Positions 13,101-25,100 of a stretch of DNA of 64,000 nucleotides are shown here, in pieces. The notes beneath the pieces are model-generated. The model was not told the DNA's origin and ran no database searches. It worked only from the letters and a program-made list of their open reading frames with translations. This DNA comes from Hippopus hippopus. Its lineage: Eukaryota > Mollusca > Bivalvia > Cardiida > Cardiidae. The translations under genes and the position numbers were made by a program. The DNA is taken from the NCBI GenBank assembly GCA_946811185.2, contig OX328110.1, positions 21,810,456 through 21,874,455 of the forward strand, in the 5' to 3' direction. The first letter of the stretch is position 1; every line of letters begins with the position of its first letter.

Positions 13101-16100
13101 TGACAATAGCTCTCTGGCCTTTGGCCAGTGGAGCTAAAAACTGTAGTAAATGGAGAAAATATTGTCAACCAGCATTTTCTCCTTTTCCCACAATGTTTCC
13201 TACCCTACTAAAGACAAAAATAAAACATTTAAGCTATATTCAATTTGTTGTCTACAATGGCTTTTAATTTGGACGTGTCAAAAAATTTGTTGTTTCATAC
13301 AAAGTAAAACAAATGTATGATGAGACATACATCATAAATGGTCTGTGAGTCTAAATTTTCAGAGAAAAAATACACCCCCCCCCCAAAAAGGATAAAGTCA
13401 TAATTTTTTCAAATATATAGATAATGTCAGTGAATACATACAGGTTTTTTTCAATCGCATGAACGGTAAAGTTCTGGAACAAAAATCTGAATGATAGAAA
13501 CCTTACTTCATGTTAAATATTCCACATATCTAAGGAAAACCATAAGCATCAATTAATCACTGTCCTTGAAAACTGAACATTTTTTATCCCAAAATCCTGA
13601 ATACCTAACATCAATCATGAAATAGTGCAGCTTGGTAATTGATAATTAAGGGAGGTAAATAATGACAACCTATGTATCTCTTATAAAAGGAGTTGTTTCC
13701 CTTGACACTATGTAAATTTAAGGCACAATATAAGCTCATGTTAAATTTGTGACCCTGACAGTGGGGCCAATTTTGACCCCAGGGCTATAATTTGAAGAAA
13801 CTTGGCAGAGGTCTATTAGAGAAAGCTACATGCCAAATTTTGTAGCCCTGGGCCTTTAGATTACATACAACAAGATTTTCAAAAATTTTCAATCCTTTTT
13901 AGTTTCTTTTGCCATGGCAACCAGAGTCTTTGAAGGAATCAAATTCTTTCAAGAAATTCTGAAGAGAACTATGCCAGGATCATTTCTGTGAAGTTTCATC
14001 AAAATTGGATGGATAGTTTCAGAGAAGAAGATGCTTGAAATAAAACTTAACACATGGATGGACGACCAGACAAACGCACGGTGGACACCCGGCTATGACA
14101 TAAGTCGGCTGTCCTTCGGCCAGTGGAGGTAAAAATGGAGAGTCTGTTAACTCTTTACTAGAAGACAAAATTTTAGACTCATCCATATTGAAAGCGTTTA
14201 CAATTTTAATTTGGCTTAAATGATGGAATCATCTTCGAAAGGGCAAAAAAACATTATGTGGAAAGGAGAAAATGCTGGTTACCAGCATTTTCTCCTTTTC
14301 CCACAATGTTTTCAAAAGCCTCTCTCCTGGTCTTTGAAACACAGGATTGTTTGGTAGGGGTTTAAGCATTAAGACTGATACACATCAAATTCTAATATAA
14401 GCGTCCTATGTTCCATAACTATACAGGCTGTTTTTTTATCAACTAAAACGTGAAACTTTTATACTACTACATAAAGGCAATTTTATGAAGACAAATCTGC
14501 GAAACAAAATGCTGACTTTAAATACTGCATATCAATTTCTACACTGGTTAATATAGAACACAAGGTAACGAAAAACAAGGCAAAAAACAGAAGATTATTT
14601 TCGTAATTTATCTCCCTTACATGACAAAAAAATTAGCAAATACATACCAGGATTCTTTGGCATACGTAAATCTGAGTATTCTTCATCTTCTATGTTTTCC
14701 TGAAGTACACAATGTAATTTCTATGAGTCCTCCACCCTATTCTGTTAGGACTTATTTTACCCATACAAAATACAGTAAGAAACAAGAGCTGTGCTTTTAC
14801 ATAGAAAAACAATAATCACCTACAAGTCAATAGCCTGGTTTTCCCTCTTTTTCATTGCTTTTTTATTGTTTAATGGCATTTTCAGCAATATTTCAGTACT
14901 ATCATGATGGTCAAAGCACATATCCATGAATACCCAGTGTTTCTTTAACCAGTACATGGCAAAACTTTCTTTCAAAGCCACATCTTCTTTCTGGTAAATA
15001 CATAATATAAATACAAATATATGATGATGGTACTCAATGGATGAATGACTGTTATTTTACGATGCATCAGCAGCTTAGGTCATTTACCCCACACAAGTAT
15101 TCACACATAAGTTTAATACAACAACAACAAGTCTGAAGAGTGGTTTTTACAACAAACATATACCCAGGTAAATGCCACTAACAAACAAGGCTGAATCCAA
15201 CAAACACCTTCAAGCATTTTTTGGGCAATACTAACCCTCTCTCAACAAACACCATGTTTTTTATGACTACAAGGAAGAAGGTTTTTGAAAACACTATGGG
15301 AAAAAAAGAAAATGCTGCTTAACTCTTTCCCAAACAACAATATTTTTGACAGGTCCAATTTGAACAACTTAGAAACGACAAAATTTATATGGCACAAATG
15401 ATGGGACTTGTATCAGATATAGAAAACATTGTTGGAAAAGGAGAAAATGCTGGCTACCAGCACTTTCTCCTTTTCCAACAATGTTTTCAAAAGGCTTATT
15501 TCTCAGGGTTGTTAAAACTAGGGATTGTGCGATAAAGGGTTAACAGCATTTTCTACTTTTCCCAGAATGTTTTCAACCCTTTCAAAATCAAATTCCTATA
15601 TATATGCAGGATTTCTATCTGCAATCACTTTCAAAGCTTTGTCATAAAATAACAAGAGGGCCATGATGGCCCTAAAGTCGCTCACCTGGGTCTTTTGACC
15701 AAACATGGCCCATTTTCAATCTCTTTTGAGATATCATGACAAACAATCTACTAAGCTTTCATAATTATTGGACTGAAAATTTGGCCTCTAGCATGTACAC
15801 AAGCTTTTTCTAGAATTTCTCTCAGTGACCTACTTTTTATCCAACCATAGCCAATTTTCCCATTGTAGATATTATCAAAAGAAAGATTCTGACCACCTTT
15901 CATAAGTATTGGACAGAAAATGTGGCCTATATTGCATACACAGGGTTTTTCTAAGATTTGACCTATTGACCTACTTTTTCACCCAACATGACCGATTTTC
16001 GAGGTCGTCTGAGATGTCATCAAGACAAACATTCTGACCAAATTTCATGAGTTTTGGACTGAAAATGTGGCCTCTAGAGCATACACAAGGTTTTTGTAAG

Positions 16101-19100
16101 ATTTGACCTAGTGACATAGTTTTTGACCCAACATAGACCATTTTTTAACTCGTCCAAGATATCATAAAGTCAAACATTCTGACCAACTTTCAAGAAATTT
16201 GGACTCAAAATGTGACCTCTAGAGCGTACACAAGGTTTTTTTTTTTTTAAGATTTGACCTAGTGCCCTATGTTTTTGCCCGACATGACCCATTTTCAAAC
16301 TTGTCCGAGATATTATCAAGACAAACATTCTGACCAACTTTCAAGAGTTTTGGACCAAAAATGTGGACTCTAGAGCGTACACAAGGTTTTCTTAGATATG
16401 ACCTAGTGACCTACTCTTAGACCAGACATGACCCATTTTCGAACTCGTCCAAGATATCATAAAGACAAACATTCTGACCAACTTCCAAGAGTATTGGACT
16501 GAAAATGTGGCCTCTAGAGTGTGCACAAGGCTTTTCTAAGATTTGACCTAGTGACCTCATTTTTTACCCGACCTGACCCATTTTCAAACTCGTCCGAGAT
16601 ATCATCAAGGCAAACATTGTAACCAAGTTTCATGAGTATCTGACAGAAAATGTGGCCTCTAGAGCGTACACAAGGTTTTTCTAAGATTTGACCTACTGAC
16701 ATAGTTTTTAACCCAAAATGACCCATTTTCAAACTCAACCGAGATATCATCAAGACAAACATTCTGACCAACTTTCAAGAGTTTTGGGCTGAAAATATGG
16801 CCTCTAGAGCATACATAAGGTTTTTCTAAGATTTGACCTAGTGACCTAGTTTTTGACCCAACATGACCCATTTTTAGACTCTTCCAAGATATCATCAAGA
16901 CAAATATTCTGACCAACTTTCAAGAGTTTTGGACTGAAAATGTGGCCTCTACAGCATACACAAGGTTTTTCTAAGATTTGACCTAGTGACCTAGTTTTTG
17001 ACCGGACATGACCCATTTTTGAACTCATCCGAGATATCATCAAGGCAGACATTCTGACCAAGTTTCATGAGTATCTGACTTAAAATGTGGCCTCTAGAGC
17101 GTATACAAGGTTAAAAGTTGTCGACAGACGATGCACAACGAACGACAGACACCAGACACAGCACGATCACAATAGCTCACCATGAGCACTTTGTGCTCAG
17201 GTGAGCTAAAAAGAAAACACAGAAAAAAAAAATTAACCCTTGGAGCGCCAAAAAATACCAATGGGCATTTTTTGTTTAGAAATAAGACCATAATAAAAGC
17301 AATGTCAGGGTTGCTCTTGTCCAGCATGTTTAAGTAGAGCGGATAAAATAGATTCAAGATCAGACGGCACTAATTGTGCAGCCTGATCTTGATCTACACT
17401 GGCTGCATATGTAACAATAGTAGTGAAAGGTGCTTTAGCGTTAAAAAAACCCCATCTCACCTTTTTGGGTGGTTTTGCATAAGTGGTTGATCTGGGAGGG
17501 GGTGGTTGGGGTTGAGCCCTGTACATCGGCATCGTTGATGGTGGTAAGACAGTATGTGATGGCATTGTTTTTCTCATTGGTATGTGATTCTCTGTTAGCT
17601 CAAAATCATACAGCTCATGTAGTTCATCCGACATTGCAAAGCTACAGTACACAAAATTGCTTTTTACCAGATGGGAAAAAATATTTTCACCAGATGAAAG
17701 GCCAAGCCAGCAGTTGGAAGCATCCAGAACTTGAAACCAGGGGGTCGATGGTTCATATCCCAAGCTTGGCTTATTTCTCTTCAGTGATTAATGTTAGTCA
17801 GTGCAACCGGTTTCATTTCTCTCTCACTGGTGATCATTGTTTCAACAATAGTTACATGGGAAAGCAGCCATTGGCTCGAGAAGAATATCTTGTTAAAGAA
17901 CTGGTAAAAGAAATTCCAGGAAAGCATGTATAAGTGCATGGGCTGCCACGATATAACTGAAATGAAGTTGAAAACAGCATTAATCACCATTCAAACAAAC
18001 AATGAAATTTAACTAACTAGAAATGTATCACTGACACAATGCTCCAGCAACATGACAAAGGTCACATTCATGGTACAGTTCCAAACTCAAACAAGAGGGC
18101 CAAGATGGCCCTGGATCGCTCACCTGAATTTTTTAGAGGACCATAACCAACTTTTTTTAAAGTATTGAAATTTTGGAAACAAAATCAGTATTTTGCCAAG
18201 CAATTATAAAAAGGTCACCTGTAAAAATCATTTCAAAATCTGTCACCACCCTTACAATCATCACCACAGCCATGTTTTTGACGAATCAGAATTCTGCAAA
18301 TAAATTTTAGGACAGGTCACCCAAAGACCTTATCTTGAACAAGAGCACATGCCCGATAGTGGCTAAAAATACTAAGTTGAACAAGAGCACCTCATGAGAG
18401 TGCCAATGATTGGCTGTTGGAACCTTGCTGGATAGTAAAATAAAATTCCAAGTTGCAAAAGGGGCCTAATTTGGACAAAACAATTTTGGAGTTAACTGCC
18501 CTTGTTGTATGGGTTGCTTTTTACTAGTGAACAATTATTCCGAGTTTTAAGTACATGTGTTGAGTGGAAGCTGAGATATAACAAAATGTCAAAGTTTTTG
18601 CACAACAACAACAACTCAGATGACGCCAACAGGGCTATGTCAATACCTTGATGTTTTCTTTGAAAATAGCTAATCTAAATAAGGGGTATAATATAAGGAT
18701 CATTTCTGTGAAATAACTTCAAAATCTGAAAAGTGGTTTCAGAGAAGACAAAATTTTTAAGAATTTCTTCATGTCCTCATAATGCAAATAGCTTCCACCC
18801 ACCACAGCCATGTTTCTTGACAGATCAAAATTTCGTGAATAAATTTTCAAAAGGGGCACCTAAGGAATATTTCTGTGAAATAATTTCAAAATCTGACGAG
18901 TGGTTTAGCAGAAGAAGAATTTGAAAGAATTTCTTTAAGTCCATACAGTGCAAAGATGCCCATCCCCACCCAGGCCATGTTTTTCGACGGATCAAAATTA
19001 CACAAACAAACTTTAAAAAGTGTTACCCAAGGAACATATCCGTGAAATTATTTCAAAATCTGACCCGTGGTTTCAGAGGAGAAGATTATCAAAGAATTTC

Positions 19101-22100
19101 TTGGAAAATTCCATTTGGTTGCCATGGCAACGAGAGTTTTTGATGAATCAAATTCTGTAAACAATTTTCAAAGGGGACCTCCCAAGGAACATTCCAGCCA
19201 AGTTTGGTCCAAATCAGCCAAGCGGTTTAGGAGGAGGAGATGTTTAAAGAATTGTTGATACCGCTGGACGCCAAGAGCCCCCCCCTCCACAACGGCCATG
19301 TTTTTCAACAGATCAAAATTTCGCGAACAATTTTTAACAAGAGGGCCAAGATGGCCCTAGATCGCTCACCTGAGCTTTTGAGAGGAACATAGCCAATTTT
19401 TTTTGAGGTATTGAAACTTTGGAAATAAAATCATTATTTTGCCAAGCAATTGAAAAGGTCACCTGTAAATGTCATTTCAAAATCTGTCACCACCCCTACA
19501 ATCATCACCACAGCAATGAATTTGATGAATCAGAATTCTGCAAATAAATTTTTGGATAGATCACCCAAGGACAATTTCTTGAAGAAGAGCACATGCTCGA
19601 TAGTGACTAAAAACATAAGTTGAACAAGAGCACCACATGCAGGTGCCAACATTTGGCTGTTGTTTTTTGACGGATAAAAATTTCCCTAACAATTTTTGAA
19701 AAGGGTCACCCTAGGAACATTTCTGTGAAATTATTTCAAAATCTGACCAGCTGTTCCAGAGAAGAAGAATTAAGAAATTCCTCTTCATGCCCCTGTACTG
19801 CAAATAGCCCCCATTCACCAGAGCCATGTTTCTTGACAGATCACAATTTTGTGAACACATTTTGAAAAGAGTCACCCAAGGAACATTGCTGTGAAATTAT
19901 TTCAAAATCTGACCAGCGGTTTCAGAGAAGAATAATTTTTAAGAATTTCTTCATGTCTGTATAGTGCAAGTAGCCCCCATTCACCAGTGCCATGTTTCTT
20001 GACGGATCACAATTTCGCGAACACTTTTTGAAAAGGGTCACCCAAGGAACATCTCTGTGAAATTATTTCAAAATCTGACCAGCAGTTTCAGAGAAGAAGA
20101 ATTTTTAAGAATTTCTTCATTTCTGTATAGTGCAAGTAGCCCCCATTCACCAGAGCCATGTTTCTTGACAGATCAAAATTTCGCGAACAGTTTTTGAAAA
20201 GGGTCACCCAAGGAACATCTCTGTGAAATTATTTTAAAATCTGACCAGCGGTTTCAGAGAAGAATTTTTAAGAATTTCTTCATGTCTGTATAGTGCAAGT
20301 AGCCCCCATTCACCAGAGCCATGTTTCTTGACGGATCAAAATTTCACGAACACTTTTTGAAAAGGGTCACCCAAGGAACATATCTGTGAAATTATTTCAA
20401 AATCTGACAAGCAGTTTCAGAGGAGAAGATTTTTAAAGAATTTCTCAGAAAATTCCATTTGGTTGCCATAGCAACCAGAGGTTTTGATGGAATCAAATTC
20501 TGTGAACAATTTTTAAAGAGGACCTCCCAAAGAACATTGCAGCCAAGTTTGGTCCAAATTGGCCCTGCGGTTTAGGAGGAGTTGATGTTTAAAGAATTGT
20601 TTACGACACACCGACGCACGATGGACGACGGACACCAGGTCATCCTAAAAGCTCTCCTTGAGCACGTTGTGCTCAGGTGAGCTAAAAAGGGTGACCTAAG
20701 GAACATATCTGTGAAATTATTTCAAAATCTGACCAGCAGTTTCAGAGGAAAAGATTTTCAAAGAATTTCTTGGAAAGTTCTATTTGGTTGCCATGGCAAG
20801 CAGAGTTTTTGATGAAATCAAATTCTGTGAACAAATTTTAAAAGGGGCCTCCCAAGGAACATTCCAGCCAAGTTTGGTATAAATCGGCCAAGCAGTTTAG
20901 GAGGAGAAGATGTTTAAAGACTTGTTGACACCGCTGGACGCCAAAAGCCCCCCCCTCCACAACGGCCATGTTTTTCAACGGAACAAAATTTCGCGAACAG
21001 GTTTTGAAAAGGGTCACTCAAGCAACATATCTGTGAAATTATTTCAAAATCTGACCACCATCTTCAGAGGAGAAGATTTTTATAGAATTGTTGACACCGA
21101 TGGACGCCAAGAGCACCCCTCTTCTACCACGGCAATGTTTTTCAACGAATCAAAATTTCGCGAACAATGTTTGAAAAGGGTCACCCAAGGAACATATCTG
21201 TAAATTATTTCAAAATCTGACCACCAGTTTCAGAGGAGAAGATTTTTAAAGAATTTCTTGGTAAATTCCATTTGGTTGCCATGGCAACCCTAGTTTTTGA
21301 TGGAATCAAATTCTGTGAACAATTTTTAAACAGGACCTCCCAAGGAACATTCCAGCCAAGTTTGGTCTAAATCGGCCAAGCGGTGTAGGAGGAGAAGATG
21401 TTTAAAGAATTGTTGACACCGCTGGACGCCAAAAGGCCCCCCCCTCCACCACGGCCATGTTTTTCAACGGATCAAAATTTCACGAACACTTTTCGAAGAA
21501 AGTCACCCAAGGAACATATCTGTGAAATTATTTCAAAATCTGACCACCAGTTTCAGAGGAGAAGATTTTTATAGAATTGTTGACACCAGTGGACGCCAAG
21601 AGCACCCCCCCTTCTACCACGGCCATGTTTTTCAACGAATCAAAATTTTGTGAACAATGTTTGAAAAGGATCACCCAAGGAACATATCTGTGAAATTATT
21701 TCAAAATCTGACCAGCGGTTTCAGAGGAAAAGATTTTTAAAGAATTTCTTGGTAAATTCCATTTGGTTGCCATGGCAACCCTAGTTTTTGATGAAATCAT
21801 ATTCTGTGAACAATTTTTAACTAGGACCTCCCAAGGAACATTCCAGCCAAGTTTGGTCTAAATCGGCCAAATGGTGTAGGAGGAGAAGATATTTAAAGAA
21901 TTGTTAACACCGCTGGACGCCAAGAGCCGCCCCCCTCCACCACGGCCATGTTTTTCAACAGATCAAAATTTCGCGAACAATTTTCGAAAAGGGTCACCCA
22001 AGGAACATATCTGTGAAATTATTTCAAAATCTGACCTCCAGTTTCAGAGGAGAAGATTTTTATAGAATTGTTGACACCGATGGACGCCAAGAGCCCCCCC

Positions 22101-25100
22101 CCCTTCCACCACGGCCATGTTTTTCGACGGATCAAAATTTCGCGAACACTTTTCGAAAAGGGTCACTCAAGGAACATATCTGTGAAATTATTTCAAAATT
22201 TGACCAGCGGTTTCAGAGTAAAAGATTTTCAAAGAATTTCTTGGAAAATTCCATTTGGTTGCCATGGCAACCAGAGTTTTTGATGAAATCAAATTCTTCG
22301 ACCAATTTTTAAAGAGGACCTCCCAAGGAACATTCCAGCCAAGTTTGGTCCAAATCGGCCACGCAGTGTAGGAGGAGGAGATGTTTAAAAAATTGTTAAC
22401 ACCGCTGGACGCCAAGAGCCCCCCCCTTCCATCACGGCCATGTTTTTCGACAGATCAAAATTTCGCGAACACTTTTTGAAAGGGGTCACCCAAGGAACAT
22501 ATCTGTGAAATTATTTCAAAATCTGACCACCAGTTTCAGAGGAGAAGATTTTTAAAGAATCTCTTGGTAAATTCCATTTGGTTGCCATGGCAACCCTAGT
22601 TTTTGATGAAATCATATTCTGTGAACATTTTTAAAGAGGACCTCCCAAGGAACATTCCAGCAAAGTTTGGTCTAAATCGGCCAAGTGGTGTAGGAGGAGA
22701 AGATGTTTAAAGAATTGTTGACACCGCTGGTCGCCAAGAGCCGCCCCCCTCCACCACGGCCATGTTTTTCAACAGATCAAAATTTCGCGAACAATTTTCG
22801 AAAAGGGTTACCCAAGGAACATATCTGTGAAATTAATTCAAAATCTGACCACCAGTTTCAGAGGAGAAGATCTTAATAGAATTGTTGACACTGATGGACG
22901 CCAAGAGCTCCCCCTTCCACCACAGCCATGTTTTTCGACGGATCAAAATTTCGCGAACAATTTTCGAAAAGGGTCACTCAAGGAACATATCTGTGAAATT
23001 ATTTCAAAATTTGACCCGCGGTTTCAGAGAAGATGATTTTCAAAGAATTTCTTGGAAAATTCCATTTGGTTGCCATGGCAACCAGAGTTTTTGATGAAAT
23101 CATATTCTGTGAATACTTTTTAAAGAGGACCTCCCAAGGAACATTCCAGCCAAGTTTGGTCCAAATCGGCCAAGCGGTGTAGGAGGAGAAGATGTTTAAA
23201 GAATTGTTGACACTGCTGGATGCCAAGAGCCCCCCCCCCTCCACCACGGCCATGTTTTTCAACAGATCAAAATTTCGCGAACAGTTTTCGAAAAGGGTCA
23301 CCCAAGGACCATATCTGTGAAATTATTTCAAAATCTGACCACCGGTTTCATCAGAGAAGATTTCTATAGAATTGTTGACACCGCTGGACGCCAAGAGCAC
23401 CCCCCCTTTCCACCACGGCCATGTTTTTCGCCCCGAATCAAAATTTCGCGAACAGTTTTTGAAAAGGGTCACCCAAGGAACATATCTGTGAAATTATTTC
23501 AAAATCTGACCACCAGTTTCAGAGGAGAAAATTTTTAAAGAATCTCTTGGTAAATTCCATTTGGTTGCCATGGCAACCCTAGTTTTTGATGAAATCAGAT
23601 TCTGTGAACACTTTTTAAAGAGGACCTCCCAAGGAACATTCCAGCAAAGTTTGGTCTAAATCGACCAAGCGGTGTAGGAGGAGAAGATGTTTAAAGAATT
23701 GTTGACACCGCAGGACGCCAAGAGCCGCCCCACTCCTCCACGGCCATGTTTTTCAACGGATCAAAATTTCGCGAACAATTTTCAAAAAGGGTCACCCAAG
23801 GAACATATCTGTGAAATTATTTCAAAATCTGACCACCAGTTTCAGAGGAGAAGATTTTTATAGAATTGTTGACACCGATGGACGCCAAGAGCCCCCCCCC
23901 CTTCCACCACAGCCATGTTTTTCGACAGATCAAAATTTCACGAACACTTTTTGAAAAGGGTCATTCAAGCAACATATCTGTGAAATTATTTCAAAATTTG
24001 ACCCGCGGTTTCAGAGGAAAAGATTTTCAAAGAATTTTTTGGAAAATTCCATTTGGTTGCCATGGCAACCAGAGTTTTTGATGAAATCAAATTCTGTGAA
24101 CAGTTTTTAAAGAGGACCTCCCAAGGAATGTTCCAGCCATGTTTGGTCTAAATCAGCCAAGCGGTGTAGGAGGAGAAGATGTTTAAAGAATTGTTGACAC
24201 CGCTGGATGCCAAGAGCCCCCCCCCTTCCACCACAGCCATGTTTTTTGACGGATCAAAATTTGCGAACAATTTTTGAAAAGGGTCACCAAAGGAACATAT
24301 CTGTGAAATTATTTCAAAATCTGACCACCAGTTTCAGAGGAGAAGATTTTTATAGAATTGTTGACACCGATGGACGCAAAGAGCCCCCCCCCCCCCTTTT
24401 CACCACTGCCATGTTTTTCGCCGAATCAAAATTTCGCAAACAATTTTTGAAAAGGGTCACCCAAGGAACATATCTGTGAAATTATTTCAAAATCTGACCA
24501 GTGGTTTCAAAGGAGTAGATTTTTAAAGAATTTCTTGAAAAATTCCATTTGGTTGCCATGGCAACCAGAGTTCTTGATGAAATCGGCCAAGCGGTGTAGG
24601 AGGAGAAGATGTTTAAAGAATTGTTGACGCCAGACGATGCACTACGGACACAGCGTGACCCTAAAAACTCCCCTTGAGCACGTTGTGCTCAGATGAGCTA
24701 AAAACCTGTAAGTTATTAGCCGTTCAGACACACCTGTCAGTACTATAATTGTAGCAACGGGTTAAAGGGTTATAGCCTGCACAAAATCTGACAACTATGG
24801 GAGATAACTCACAGAGTCAACTGAGAACTGTGACCTTGACCTTGAAGCTGGGGACACGGTTCTTGCCTGCGATACATCATTTATTCATGGTGATCTTTTT
24901 TACCAAATAATTTCAAAATCCAACCAAGTAGGATGGACAAAACAAGAGGGCCATGATGGCCCTGGATTGCTCACCTGAGTCAATAGGCGAAATTCACTCC
25001 ACATGCATAATTCAATTTCTGACAAATTGTCAGGTCAACTGAGCTTAAAATGTGGCCTCTAGAGGCGTCCACAAGGGATTCCATAAGTTGACCTAGTGAC

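Noticed and set aside
16514..17061. Overlapping minus-strand ORFs with repeated MVRMFVLMIS...SLGQILEKPCV
   Set aside because: They recur every 145 bp because the DNA core of the pearl-like element is tandem. The same pattern is seen at 31.5-33.0 kb. No start context or domain.
15652..17212. CRISPR-like regular array
   Set aside because: Units are ~145 bp and alike along their whole length, with no unique spacers. It is a transposon tandem core in a eukaryote.
17469..17933. 154-aa plus-strand ORF
   Set aside because: It is antisense to mael exon 9 and runs into a SINE. Shadow frame.
20910..24479. ORFs with FQNLTTSFRGEDFYRIVDTDG repeats
   Set aside because: Translations of the ~490-bp transposon units, broken by variable C-runs. 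Not protein-coding.
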